Made by a program: the position numbers and the translations under genes
Origin: Dastarcus helophoroides
Lineage: Eukaryota; Arthropoda; Insecta; Coleoptera; Bothrideridae
NCBI GenBank assembly: GCA_028583605.1
Contig: CM053326.1
Coordinates: 5,086,104 to 5,150,103 of the forward strand
Length of the DNA: 64,000 nt
Direction of reading: 5' to 3'
Part shown: piece by piece, positions 1 through 10,627 of the stretch
How the letters are laid out: every line of letters starts with the position of its first letter
Numbering within the stretch: the stretch's first letter is position 1
Notes under the pieces: model-generated
Seen by the model: only the letters and a program-made list of their open reading frames with translations
Database searches by the model: none
Told to the model about the DNA's origin: nothing

Positions 1-472
1 TTTGATAGAGAGTTAATTTATCGTTTTCCGTGGCCATTACACTAAATTGGGTTACCTCTAATTTATAGGGTGTTTGGCGCATGGACTGTTAAAATTATTA
101 TGTGTATTGGTGCAAAGCTTTTGACCCGAGTAATTCAGGTTCTAAATGTTGTCTCTACTGGGAAATTAATTTTTTAAAGCTTTTCTTCAATTTACCTAAA
201 AAAAAATTCTCCATTCAAGTCCTTAAAACTATTTTATTTTTAGTTGTGTAAGCGTATAATTTTTTCTATTTTTTTTTCTGTAATAAATGCTTTTCTAATA
301 AATCATTATTTTATGCAATGATCAACAAGAATTTTAGTTACAATGAAACAAATTTTTAGAATACGCTAAAATTGGTAGATTCTTTTTGTTTTCAAATTTA
401 TTTTTAAAAAAACTAACAGCAACTGAGGGGTTCGCTTTGATTTAAAAACTTCTACACTCGCTCTTTCTAGTG
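1..472. other. AT-rich flank, no gene seen
   Basis: AT-rich sequence left of the Transib-like element. I see no convincing ORF or repeat here. Its last five bases, TAGTG, are the candidate left target-site duplication of that element. Confidence 0.5.
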
Positions 473-511
473 CACAGTGGTTCAAAACGCCTCAAAAGTG
501 ATCAAAAATAG
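473..511 (+). repeat. Left TIR with RSS-like layout
   Basis: The heptamer CACAGTG is at 473-479, a 23-bp spacer at 480-502, and an A-rich nonamer-like CAAAAATAG at 503-511. This matches the 23-RSS plan described for Transib termini. The spacer is also shared with the right end, as expected for a TIR. It is the likely transposase binding site. Confidence 0.7.
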
Positions 512-878
512 ACAATGTTAATAATTTTAATCTCAGAATGTAATTTTTACATGTTTAGCCTTATTCGTAGATATTTATGAAAAATTCACGTATTTTATAT
601 CTACAGGGTGACCTACAAAAAATGTCAGATAACAAAAATACAACTAAATTTGAACATACAATTAATTTGGTGTTATTTACATCTAATATTTCTAATATAT
701 TTACTCTAATAAACTTACAACAGAAACATAACGTTTTTAAGGGCTAGTCATGCATATTGTAGCTCGACAAATATACATATAATAAATATGCAACATCCAT
801 ATGCAGATAATCTAGTGGTCATGCGCACATTACACACGAACATATAAGTTTTACAAGAATTCAGTAATGTTTACAATA

Positions 879-1010
879 TTAGTGAGCACTGTCATCGTCA
901 TCATCATAATCACCGTCGTCACTCTCTTCCTGTGAAAAATCTGTGGAATCGGAAGATTGTACGAACTGGTCTTGTTCGAGAAGTAAAAGCATGTCATCAT
1001 CACGATCAAC
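879..1010 (-). other. Out-of-frame acidic C-terminal tail of the RAG1-like transposase
   Basis: Just past an A11 run (T11 at 1013-1023) the main ORF terminates as PKKKNS. The frame starting at 1010 instead reads 43 codons, VDRDDDMLLLLEQDQ... through DDGDYDDDDDSAH, then TAA at 879-881. Such acid-rich tails are common in DNA-binding recombinases, and this frame is open without interruption. I infer that it is the true C-terminus, displaced by a homopolymer indel in either the genome or the assembly. Confidence 0.6.
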
Positions 1011-2505
1011 TGTTTTTTTTTTTAGGTGTTACTCTTAAACTCGTAATATATGGATCAGAGGTTACTAGAAGCCGACATATCAAGTCTTTATTTGTGTGTA
1101 GTCTAGAAATCTTTCTTGTAAAATTTGCGCGGTAATTTCTTAAATCTTTGTTTCTTGCCTCTTGAGCTTCTTCGGATAGTAGACCAATTGGTACTATAGC
1201 ATGCTCAATGATTGATGGACCATGGATTAATATTTTATGAACGCTAGCAGGCATATAATACCAAGGATACTTTTCAGTTAACAGGGTCGCTGTTTTCAAA
1301 GCATACTCTTCAAATGCATGAATAATTATTTTATATTCAGACGCTAAAGTCCTCAAAATAACACTACATCTTCGAATTACATCTTCCTCAATGCCTAATA
1401 TATCGGCTAACAATCGATAATTGGCAAAAAACCGCCGAGCAGTGTTTCCATTATTTGATGTACCGCTACCCCCCCGTGTCACCTTGTCAACTATCAGGCC
1501 CATTTCTGATTTAAAACGTTTTTGAATTGCCTGTTTTCTTGCTTTAAATTCATCTTTGTCTTGTCCACGTACTTGCCATTTTTTAATACCCAACCTATAC
1601 GAGATATGAAGTAGGTATTCAAAGAACCTAATCCACGCGTTTAGGGTGGATAATCCAAACTCAAAACACTCTGTTTTCACATATCGCTTTAAAACTATAT
1701 CAAGAGCATTCATTTCTTTTGGACTGGCTCCACACATATAACATTTCTGAGCTGAAGATGTTTCAGTGACAGCGCAGCACACTTTGCCATCAACCATGGT
1801 CATTACCATTTCATGTTTTATTGCAATATCTTTGAATTGGGTTACATGTAAATTATTAATTTGTTCTTCAATATGTGCACGTTCTGATCTTGACAAATCT
1901 TGAGATTCTTTCTTAAACTGAATTCTAATTGGCCTGCAATACCGGGTAGATGCTGGTCTAAAATTTTTCCATAAAATATTTCCAGTTGCTGCACATGTCA
2001 GTTGTATGGGTACTAATGATGTAACAAACATATCGCAATCTTGAAATTCCTCAGACATGACTTGCTTGTACTCACTGTGGCCACTACTACCATCAAATCC
2101 CCACTTGGTCAACATAACAACATTTCTTTTGTTTTCCGAGGTCAATGTTTTAAAATTATTTTTGTCGGACAAAATAATGCGGCTTGCAGTATGGTCCAAA
2201 AGAGGTTGCAATTTTATTTCCATTAGTGACTCCGTAATAATAAATGATTCCAAAGATGGATAACACTTCTGTTTAGCGCATAAAACCTTGTGATAACTAG
2301 GGTATATATTGATGTTTCTACTTTTTGCCTGTAGGCGGATTGCCATGTATTGACTTTTACTTAAGTTACTCTCCACCATTAGAGATAATGCATCAGCTTC
2401 GTTATACGGTTTTGTAGCTCCTGTTTGCCATGTATCACGAATCCTAGTTGCCCTTAAAGGAGATGTCTGAGTGGCTTCTTTTAATAACCAGGCTGCATCT
2501 TTCAT
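1006..2505 (-). CDS. RAG1/Transib-like transposase, main ORF (499 aa)
   Basis: This is the core of a RAG1-like DDE recombinase expected to nick and join DNA at the flanking CAC-type termini. A W-G-F-D-G block near residue 134 fits the region of RAG1's first catalytic aspartate. A C-x-x-C (YMCGA) follows near residue 260. Next come an RFFE...LGIKKWQVRG helix region and a GNTARRFF motif near residue 370. The C-terminus has an H-K-x-L-x-H-G...IIEH...IG-LSEEAQEARNK block corresponding to RAG1's HKTLAH...SEGNESGNK segment, which holds the third catalytic acid. I cannot place the second aspartate: the column matching RAG1's LHCD reads LNAW. The ORF is intact for 500 codons in a region where most genes are wrecked. 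Its N-terminal part lies in the overlapping upstream frame and an acidic tail in a third segment, so the gene is split by small indels. Confidence 0.68.
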   Translation of the reverse strand: MKDAAWLLKEATQTSPLRATRIRDTWQTGATKPYNEADALSLMVESNLSKSQYMAIRLQAKSRNINIYPSYHKVLCAKQKCYPSLESFIITESLMEIKLQPLLDHTASRIILSDKNNFKTLTSENKRNVVMLTKWGFDGSSGHSEYKQVMSEEFQDCDMFVTSLVPIQLTCAATGNILWKNFRPASTRYCRPIRIQFKKESQDLSRSERAHIEEQINNLHVTQFKDIAIKHEMVMTMVDGKVCCAVTETSSAQKCYMCGASPKEMNALDIVLKRYVKTECFEFGLSTLNAWIRFFEYLLHISYRLGIKKWQVRGQDKDEFKARKQAIQKRFKSEMGLIVDKVTRGGSGTSNNGNTARRFFANYRLLADILGIEEDVIRRCSVILRTLASEYKIIIHAFEEYALKTATLLTEKYPWYYMPASVHKILIHGPSIIEHAIVPIGLLSEEAQEARNKDLRNYRANFTRKISRLHTNKDLICRLLVTSDPYITSLRVTPKKKNS

Positions 2506-2999
2506 ACCATTATTTTTAAAGTTTTTTCAGCCGTATGTATGAGTTGGGGTACTTCATACTTTTGTTGGAGCTCTAAAATCTTTCTCCTTTTAGAGCTGTT
2601 ACTGCTACTTATAAAAGATTTCTTAGGACGACCTCGCTCTGCTACACCTGAACTAGTCAGTGTTTGATTCGTAACCTTAACTTTACTACTAAAAGTTACA
2701 TCACCATCTAACCAATTTGAATTTTTTTCCAAAAACCTTTCTCTATGTCTATGGCATTTTTGCCACCTTTCACCTAATTTAATACATATAATTCTAATTT
2801 TTTCAGTAACTTCTTTCTTCATATCACTTTCTAGCTCAGTAGGAGTGCCAAAAATTTTCAATATTTGATTTACAACCCTGTGAATTCGTTTAGTGGAATC
2901 ACCAACTGATGAAGCCCAAAGCTCAAAAATTTCTCTTATGGACACTATAACTTCCTCAGAGCCTAAAAAAATAAGAAGTAAACTATATGTACACGTCAT
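2502..2999 (-). CDS. RAG1/Transib-like transposase, N-terminal segment
   Basis: This ORF ends exactly where the main transposase ORF begins (the stop overlaps the next ATG), in a different frame. It reads ...LIHTAEKTLKIMV and the next ORF starts MKDAAWLLKEAT. A single-base change in the A5 run at 2513-2517 would join them, so they are most likely one gene. The segment is basic and carries a GRPKKSFISSSNSSKRRKI stretch that could act as a nuclear localisation signal. The first 12 residues are probably not coding: a pyrimidine-rich tract ending in AG at 2964-2963 looks like a splice acceptor, so the exon may start at 2962 with the residues GSEEVIVSI. No first exon was recognised upstream. Confidence 0.55.
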   Translation of the reverse strand: MTCTYSLLLIFLGSEEVIVSIREIFELWASSVGDSTKRIHRVVNQILKIFGTPTELESDMKKEVTEKIRIICIKLGERWQKCHRHRERFLEKNSNWLDGDVTFSSKVKVTNQTLTSSGVAERGRPKKSFISSSNSSKRRKILELQQKYEVPQLIHTAEKTLKIMV

Positions 3000-3593
3000 A
3001 TTTATTAAAACAATGAATGTTATTGCTTAAAATATTTATATTAATAAAGATTTGTGAAAATATGTTTATGTATTAAAAAATGTTTTTTTTTTATTTACAA
3101 AGGTTTTCTCAAAATTGCGCAGCTTTGCGCAGAATGTGAGTGAGGGATATCAAAGAGCACACATTGGTCTACCAATTAGGCTGAAAATGACAACGGACAA
3201 ATACGGACAATTTAACTAATATTTTGCTAACATCCGCTCATCTAATATTTATTTAAAACATGTAATAGTATTTAGTTTATTATAATTATTGAAGTATATA
3301 ACCTTCAACAGGAAATTGGTTTATGGCAATAAACAGTACTTACTTGGGTCCAAAAAATCCTGGAATTTGGAGGTACTGGGTTTATCCATTTTTTAGAAAA
3401 AAGCACAATAAAAACACAATTATATTAGGCGTAGTCGTAAAACAATTTGTCACTTGGAATGTTTCCAATTTGGCTGCTATTCACAAACTGAAGAAAACCG
3501 AATTATTATTAACTATTTATACCAACTATTACTGGAACTACTTGACAAACTATTCCAGGTGTGTTTGAACTAATCCAAAACACTCTATTTTTT

Positions 3594-3632
3594 GCATTTT
3601 TGATCACTTTTGGGGCGTTTTGAACCACTATA
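3594..3632 (-). repeat. Right TIR with RSS-like layout
   Basis: Read on the minus strand, a heptamer position reading TATAGTG (3632-3626) is followed by a 23-bp spacer nearly identical to the left one (3625-3603) and then CAAAAATGC (3602-3594). The outer heptamer bases differ from CACAGTG, so this end is probably mutated. If TAGTG at 3631-3635 is the target duplication, the element ends at 3630. Confidence 0.65.
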
Positions 3633-5226
3633 GTGGTATGCTACATGTGATACAAATCATTCAATAAGTGGCGAAAACTAGGGATGCAAATCTGCAAATG
3701 TTTATCATGTACTGTGAAAATAACGGTGACTGCGATTGCAGCGAAGGGATTGGCACAAAGTTGCAAAGAGTTTTTCTAAGGATATGAAATAATTTGACTA
3801 ACAAAATTAACGGCTTATCAGAAAGTTAAATAATGAAAAAAGAAATCTTTTAAAATACGAATACCTTTATTGCACATACAATACCTAAAATAAAATTAAT
3901 TTTTTTCTTACACATTTTGCTTAAATTGAACTCTTCTATTTCTTATGCAGGCAGGATGCCTTTCTCTGATTTGCAGTATTCTTGATTAGAGAAACCTTTG
4001 TTGTTCCATTCTTGCAAACTGTGCCATATTATTCATGTTGGTCAAAATTCTCTCCCAGATACCTATGTTGCATACATCAGTTCTTTCTTAAGTTCCCACA
4101 GTTAAAAATCGAGAATTGTCACGTCCGGGAACCGTGCTGGCCAAGGAATAGGACAATCTTCCTATCCTTGTACAGGGAAATGTATTGTCCAAGTACCATA
4201 GCACCGTGTGTATCCCTAATTTTCACCAGGTATTGAATGATTTGTTATCATATGTGGCATGCCATTAAAAAGGGCATAAACTAGAGAAATTGTTAAATAG
4301 AAACAAAGTTCTCAGTTGCTGTTAGTTTTCTTTGAAATAAATTTAGAATGTAAGCATGTTTACTGCTTTTAACCCATTTTAAGAATGTTTAGCCTTTTAA
4401 CTAAAATTCTTGGTGACCGTGGCATTAAATAATTATTTGTTTTAAACAAGAATTTATTTTAGAAGAAGTATAACTAAATAATCGACGGTCATACAACTGC
4501 AAACAAAATAGCTATGGGAGAATGAATCGGGGATTATGAATAATTTTAAGAAGCACTTAAAACATGAACTTTTCGGAGACTTATATTTAGAACTTGGGTC
4601 ATTGGGGACTAAAATCTTGCAAATTACTTTACAAATCCACTAAATAAATTTGATGGTTCATGTACCAAACACCTTCCATATACTGTTAACACTAAGCATG
4701 CTGGCAAATTAGCGTGATGGTGACGAGTGATTATGACGACACACCATCAACCTAGCTCCTATCAAACGTCGCTCAAAGAGCCTAAAGAAATTTTCACTTC
4801 AAAGAAAAAATAATTTACTCGTACCTATAGTTCCGTACCAACACTACAGTGAGCACCCAATAAACCCAATTACACTACTATTTTTTCATGTGTTTTAAAA
4901 TTTCCTAAATTATTATTAAAATATTGATTTCCCTGAAAAGATTTCTTACGTCGTCTATCTACAAGAGTTAAAGTATATCATACTCGTTTTCTTTGTATTT
5001 GTTGACATTTTGTTTCTAAACTTCAAACATTTGTTAAGAAGATTAATTAGGAAAATCAATAAACATGTTTAGAAGGTCAGTACCAAACGTTTTTGGCTCT
5101 TCTAATGTTAAAATCGACGCTTTGTTAAACATACTTCTAATACATTCTATCAAAGGCTTCTGGTGTGAAAAGACACAAAAAAAGTTGTTAAAGTTCTCTT
5201 GGCCGTCAAATACGTTTCAGGTAATA
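3633..5226. other. Intergenic stretch with one transposase relic
   Basis: Between the Transib-like element and the mariner composite I recognise only the decayed transposase piece near 4.1 kb. The rest is AT-rich without supported genes. Confidence 0.5.
3950..4260 (-). pseudogene. Relic of DD41D-type transposase C-terminus
   Basis: Minus-strand reading around 4170-4085 gives PIPWPARFPDVTILDF, stop, LWELKKELMYAT. This matches the PIPWPARSPDLNPLDF...LWGHLK...VYST block of the transposase at 5816-6887. The stop falls where the tryptophan of LWG is expected. Frameshifts and stops surround it and no terminal repeats were found. It is a heavily decayed relative of the long-TIR elements elsewhere in the window. 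Confidence 0.5.
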
Positions 5227-5293
5227 CGAGAGTAAATAATATATGAACTGGAATTTGTTTTTAAAAATTTATTGGTACAAGATACATATTATA

Positions 5294-5716
5294 CAGGGTG
5301 TTACAAAAGTCCGGGCCGCTACTTCAGGAGCATATTCTACACATTAAAATATGAAAAATGTTGAAATACATTTTTTTCTTTAAATTGCCTCCTAACGGAG
5401 ATATGACCATTTAAAGATGGCGCCCCTAAAGTGGTTTTTTTACTACAAAAAGTTAACGGTTAGTAGCAAAGTCATGAAATTGGGCAAGCAGTTAAAGAAT
5501 TGGATTAGGCATATTCTTATGTAACATATTTTTTAAATAAGCAGTAGCGTGGTGTGTAGGGGGTTGCCCGCAATTATTTTTTACCGTAACTTTTTTGTAT
5601 TGCAATATTTCGACACAAATGTGCCATAATCGTAAAAAGCAACATTTTTTATACAAAAAAGGTACTCCATCTCAAAGTCGCTAAAAGTAACCGTTTCCGA
5701 GAAAAAAGCGTTTAAA
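5294..5716 (+). repeat. Left 423-bp TIR of DD41D element copy 1
   Basis: Inverted copy of 7105-7527. It includes a conserved GC-rich box around GTAGGGGGTTGCCCG and ends at GCGTTTAAA. The length is unusual for Tc1/mariner elements, whose TIRs are often under 100 bp. Confidence 0.85.
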
Positions 5717-5815
5717 CAAAATTGTTGCATTTATTAGAATTCGTTTTGCAAATTTCTAATTTATCCACTACTAACTGCATTAATATAAAAATAGTACAAA
5801 ATTAAGAAAAAAAAA

Positions 5816-6887
5816 TCAAAGCAAGTGTTCGAAATTACTGCCCCCTGCAGCAATACATTGCTCGGCTCGTCTTCTAAGGGAACTCCTTACTCTTTCGCAA
5901 ATGCCTGGTGTATTGTGAATCTGGTTGAACCCATTTTCAATTCGTTCACGAAGATCATTGATATTGTCAACTGGTGTGGAGTAGACGATCTGCTTTAGAT
6001 GTCCTCATAAATAGAAATCGAGTGGGTTGAGGTCAGGAGACCTAGCTGGCCATGGTATCGGACCTCCTCGACCTATCCATCGTTGATGATAGTTGTTATT
6101 CAAAAATTCCCTAGCAACTGCACTAAAATGGGCAGGTGCCCCATCGTGCATTATCCACATTCGCTGTCTTGTTATGAGTGGAACATTTTCAAGTAACACG
6201 GGTAACTCTGTTTGCAAAAAATGTCTATATGATGCTCCTGTTAACCTATGAGGTAAAAAAAAACGGTCCAATGATAGAGTCCCCTATTATTCCTCCCCAA
6301 ATGTTAAGTGAAAAATGTTGCTGATGTCTCGACTGAATAACTGCATTGGGATTTTCAACTTGCCACTGATGCATGTTGTGAAAGTTAAGTATCCCGTTTC
6401 TGGTAAAACCCGCTTCATCCGTAAATAATATGAGCGATGGAAAGTTCTCATTTTCAGCGATCTTATGCAATAGCCAGTTGCAAAATTCTATTCTTGGAGG
6501 ATAATCAGCAGCAAGTAACCCTTGCACTCTTTGAAAATGATAGGGGTAAAATTGGTAAAATTTCAAAATTCGCCAGATAGTTACGTGATTTACTCCTTCG
6601 GCTAAAGCAAGTTGTCTAGTGCTGACACATGGATCTTCTTCAACTCGCTGAAGCACACGCTCCTCTAAATTAGCAACTTCTGCGTTTGGCCTTTCAACAC
6701 GTTCGCCTTTGAAAACAAAATTTCCTGTTTCACATAAACGAGCATGAATTTTCTGGAACAATTTTTCTCCTGGTAGGTGTCTATTAGGAAAACGTTCAGC
6801 ATAAAGCCGTCTTGCTTCAGCACGATTACAATTTGCAAGCCCGTACATTAAATGCATATCGGCCATTTCTTGATTTGAATAGTCCAT
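5816..6887 (-). pseudogene. DD41D transposase, one frameshift and one stop
   Basis: Cut-and-paste transposase of the element at 5294-7527. From the ATG at 6887 it begins MDYSNQEMADMHLMYGLANC...RRLYAERFPNR, a DUF4817-like N-terminal region, followed by a helix-turn-helix (STRQLALAEGVNHVTIWRIL). The catalytic residues are visible: first D in LILFTDEAGF, second in MWIMHDGAPAHF, third in SPDLNPLDFYL, with 41 residues between the last two. A frameshift lies in the A-run at about 6252-6260. A TGA at 6005-6007 replaces the expected tryptophan of LWG. Past it the frame continues GHLKQIVYSTPV to AAGGSNFEHLL and a stop at 5816. Only two lesions separate it from an intact ORF. Confidence 0.8.
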
Positions 6888-7104
6888 TTTATCAAAATAA
6901 TGAAAAGTTAAAAAACTACTACACTTATTATTGACAACAAAAACTGCTAAAGTTTACAGCTTACGACCAAATTTTATCAGTGACACAACGTCAATCTCTG
7001 GCAGATATTGTCAAGTACAATTGTTTTCTTTACGATCAGTTTGCATGACCAACTTATTTTTTCTTATACAAATTAGCTAGAATTTCGAAGACGGGATAGG
7101 ATTA

Positions 7105-7527
7105 TTTAAACGCCTTTTTCTCGGAAACGGTTACTTTTAGCGACTTTGAGAAAGAGTACCTTTTTTGTATAAATAATGTTGCTTTTTACGATTATGGCAC
7201 TTTTGTGTCGAAATATTGCAATACAAAAAAGTTACGGCAAAAAATAATCGCGGGCAACCCCCTACACACCACGCTACTGCTTATTTAAAAAATATGTTAC
7301 ATGAGAATATGCCTAATCCAATTCTTTAACTGCTTGCCCAATTTCATGATTTTGCTACTAACCGTTAACTTTTTGTAGTAAAAAAACCACTTTTGGGGCG
7401 CCATCTTTAAATGGTCATATCTCCGTTAGGAGGCAATTTAAAGAAAAAAATGTATTTCAAAATTTTTCATATTTTAATGTGTAGAATATGCTCCTGAAGT
7501 AGCGGCCCGGACTTTTGTAACACCCTG
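7105..7527 (-). repeat. Right 423-bp TIR of DD41D element copy 1
   Basis: Inverted copy of 5294-5716 and of equal length. Differences are scattered single bases, such as CGCGGGCAACC here against the left-arm equivalent CGGGCAACCCC context. Confidence 0.85.
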
Positions 7528-7545
7528 TATATAGGTTATTGACTA

Positions 7546-8266
7546 TTATTCTACATAACCTTCCGATTTCGTTATGCATTTTTCCCAACGGATTGGAAGG
7601 TTTTTAATGCCATAATCATTAAAAGAAGGAAGGCGTGTTTGCAGCCAATTGCGCACAAATGTCTCAATAGCAGCATCATCATGGGACCGCTCACCTCCTA
7701 AAGCTTCTTTCAGTGGTCCAAAATATAATAATCTCATGGTAATAAGTTGGGACTATTAGGAGGGTATCCTAATGTTACCCAATGTATTTTCTCCAATTTT
7801 TAATGTGTTAGATTAGTTGAGAAGGGGCGGGCATTGTCGTGAAGCAAAATCACATTTCTGATCGAAAATTCGCACAATTTTCGCTGATATGCACGTTTTG
7901 CTTCATCCAATAGCTAGCAGTAGCAGGCAGCATTAACTGTACGAAAATCGACGTGCACAGCTTCTTTAAAATTCCAAAACACTGTCGCGAAAACCTTTTC
8001 AACTGAGAAGCGAGTGTTTGCCTTGACGGAGGCATCTTTCCCCTTTCTTCTCCACTCAATGCTCGCTTGTTTAGATTCAGGGGTGTAATGGTGGACCAAG
8101 TCTTATTACGCCCAACGATACGTTGCAAAAAATCATCACCTTCACATTGAAACCGTCCAAGATGTCGCTGACAAATCTCCAGATGTTGCTGTTTCTGTTC
8201 TTCCGTCAAAAGTCGAGGTACCCATCTGGCAGAAATTTTTCGAAACTCCAGCTCATTTGTAATGAT
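7546..8266 (-). pseudogene. Mariner transposase, middle and C-terminal part
   Basis: Frameshifted minus-strand reading. The upstream part (8266 downward) holds KISARWVPRLLTEEQKQQHLEICQRH. It is followed in another frame by VHHYTPESKQASIEWRRKGK, which normally comes right after the first catalytic aspartate. Then come a KQNVHISENCANF segment near 7860 and the C-terminus FGPLKEALGGERSHDDAA...IRWEKCITKSEGYVE. This is the mariner DD34D transposase, which cuts and pastes the element at its TIRs. Multiple frame changes make it non-functional. The N-terminal part continues beyond the hAT-type insertion, at 12805-13094. Confidence 0.75.
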
Positions 8267-8439
8267 CAGAGACCGGAGTTTAGGCACATCAAATAAGGAA
8301 AAAAGGTTAATAAAACGTTAAATTAGGCAAAAACGAATCGCTAAAAAAGCCATTAAAAAGGCAAAATACTCTAAAAGAATACACTAGAAGATCAAAATCA
8401 CAATTACCAATAGAAGGCAGGGACATAGTCAGGAATTCA

Positions 8440-8976
8440 CATCTCATCAGCTATTCACACTATACAAAGCTCATGTTAGGCCAACGATAGAATACTGTTC
8501 TCATGTTTGGAGTTCATCCCCAAAACCTCCTTTAGCTCTCTTGGATTCAATTCAAAGAAGAGCGATTCGCCTAATTGATGACGAGAGTCTGACCGATTCT
8601 CTCGAAACACTAGAGCACAGACGTATGGTTGGTGATTTGTCTCTTTTATACAAGTAATATCATGAAAGATGCTCGCAGGAACTAATAGGATTGATCCTCT
8701 TGAGGCATTCTTGAGGCACACTAGACACTCAGAGACAGCAAATTCCTGTGAGGTCCAGCTTGACACAGTGAGGACTTCTGTCTACGGAGAATCTTTTTTC
8801 TATAGAACTTTCAAGTTATGAAACTTGTTACCGAAAGGAATTTTCCCCAAAAATTACAACTTATCCTTTTTTAGGAAGTCGGTTCATCGCCATCTATCTT
8901 TGTTTCCACATCCTACTTGCAGCGTTTTGAAAGCATAGTGGGGTTACCCTTTGTGAGTGGATTAGACAAAAAAAAA
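8440..8976 (+). mobile_element. 5'-truncated Jockey-type LINE 3' end
   Basis: Plus-strand reading resembles the C-terminal end of Jockey-type ORF2 proteins: HQLFTLYKAHVRPTIEYCSHVW, LDSIQRRAIRLIDDESLTDSLETLEHRR, and LLPKGIFPKNYNLSFFRKSVHRHL, with a few stops. It ends in a short A run (8968-8976). GAATTCACA at the left and GAATTTCACA just after the A run look like a target-site duplication. The same 3' end occurs at 49315-49855, so both belong to one family. Confidence 0.75.
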
Positions 8977-8989
8977 GAATTTCACAAAA

Positions 8990-10620
8990 GAAGTTTAAAA
9001 TTTATAAAAAAAACTACTCGAAGAAAGAATAATATTGAAAGTGTAAACTTTGAACTGTGAGAAAAATGTCCAAATTTCGAAATAATTGAAAGTTTCTAAA
9101 ACATTTTGAAAAGTCGAAATCTCAAAAATACATATCAGAACAAAAATTTCATGAAAGGAAGAAATTTTGAGCTTTTAACCAAACAACCTGGAAAAAAAGT
9201 GAAAGTTGAAATCGAATTTTTGACAAGAAAATTCGAAAGTTTGTTTTAAAATACAAATATTTCAAAACCTTTGAGTTTAGAGTCGAAATTTGTTACAAAA
9301 GTGAATATAATAATTATGAAACAAGAGTCGTTATTTAAAAACAAACCGAAAACTGTTTAAATTAAAAATTTCGAATCAAAGCCAAAATTTTGGCATTATA
9401 ATCGAAGCTTCAAAATAAAATCAAAATCCCTGAGTTAAAATAAAGGGCCTAAAGTAGTCATTTTAAGGAAAGAGTTGAATTTGACATTTTGAAAAAAAAT
9501 AATTTTGATAAAAAACAATAATTAAAACGGCCTTGAAATCAATAAAAAAAGACATTTCGGATTGAAATTTGAAAAAAAATGAACGTGCCTAGAATAAACC
9601 CAAAATCTGAAGTTTTAAACTAATTTTTTAACAAAATAATTAAAACTTAAAAATCCAAATTTTTCGTAAAAACGTTTTAAAAGAATCCACAATTTCAAAA
9701 TTATTTTTATTATTGGATTTTTCGGTTTTATGTTAAAATGAGAAAAAAATATCACTTTTCGAGTATAGGATCAAATATTACGCTAAAAAATTTCTAGATA
9801 AAACCAGAACTTTTGACCAAAAATTTTCAAATAAAAATCCAAAATTTCAAGTTTAGGTTTAAGATTTTGCGAAAAATGTCGTCAATTTGGGATTAAGACC
9901 TAAATTTAAGAACCGTGTCAAAATTAAGAAGTGTTTACTCGATATTTTAAGACAAAATTAAATTTTAAGTTATTCTGAGGATATTTAGACGAAGCATATG
10001 TATTTTAAAACTGGGAATTATTAAAATTTCGAGATTATTTTCGAATGTTCACCAGAAATCTCCTATCTTTTACTTTAAACTGAAATATTGTATTTTCCCC
10101 AAAAATCTTGACTTTTAAACTTAGGATTTTGTTTGAAGTTTACACTTTTTAGAAAAAGTTAAAATTTTTAGGTTAAAAGTCCAAAATTTGAGAATAAAGG
10201 CCAATATTTCAAGGTAAAGTTTGAATTTTAGAGAATTTCTTAAAACAATTTAAACTTTTCTTAAATTTTTTTTTTATTTGAAATTTCGACCTTAAATTTT
10301 AAGTTTTGTAAAAAATGTTGAATTCTGCAGTCTAAAAATTTAAAGCTTAAGCTTCGCATTTGGTACAAAATATTTAAATTTGAAGAAACATTTAAAATCT
10401 GTATAAACGATTTTTTGAAATTCAAATTTCGAGAAAAACTTGGAGTGTGTAATAATGTTTTTAAAATTATTTTTATTACTTAAAATCAAAGTTTGAATGC
10501 GGTGTTTGAATAAAATTTTGAATATCTCACTTTTTACTTATTTTTTTTTCTATAAATTTAATATGTTGATCTTTTTATAAATTTAGAATTTTAGACAAAA
10601 TCTGAGCATTTTTAAACGTT
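8990..10620. repeat. Degenerate AT-rich repeat block
   Basis: Long run of loosely repeated motifs of the type AAATTTCGAAAATTTT and AAAAAAGTCGAAATTT in both orientations. No ORF of note. It looks like an ancient, heavily diverged simple or satellite array. Similar blocks recur through the window. Confidence 0.5.
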
Positions 10621-10627
10621 ACGATGT

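Larger units (their letters stand above)
473..3630 (-). mobile_element. Transib/RAG1-like DNA transposon
   Basis: The element is about 3.16 kb, in the usual range for Transib. It is bounded by inverted termini sharing about 30 bp (left from 473, right inward from about 3632) that flank a minus-strand RAG1-like transposase. The left end starts with CACAGTG, identical to the consensus V(D)J recombination signal heptamer. TAGTG sits at 468-472 and again at 3631-3635, which fits the 5-bp target duplication of Transib. With those boundaries the right terminus is about 2 bp shorter than the left and its heptamer is altered. Transib is established as the transposon superfamily from which RAG1 and the RSS derive. 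The superfamily call rests on the protein, the TIRs and the duplication together. Confidence 0.72.
5294..7527 (-). mobile_element. Long-TIR Tc1/mariner-superfamily element (DD41D type), copy 1
   Basis: A 2234-bp element with 423-bp inverted terminal repeats, flanked by TA at 5292-5293 and 7528-7529. The termini read CAGGGTGTTACAAAAGTCC. It sits inside the left part of a mariner and so is younger than it. The two TIRs differ at only a few positions, which also argues for a fairly recent insertion. Confidence 0.85.

Noticed and set aside
932..1135. 67-codon plus ORF and similar ones at 2041-2263
   Set aside because: Antisense to the RAG1-like transposase, with no independent support.
3323..3568. 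81-codon plus ORF inside the right part of the Transib-like element
   Set aside because: No recognisable domain, and opposite to the transposase. It could still be real, but there is no evidence.
3626..3632. Alternative right boundary of the Transib-like element at 3632
   Set aside because: It keeps equal TIR length but loses the TAGTG duplication. I preferred 3630, without certainty.
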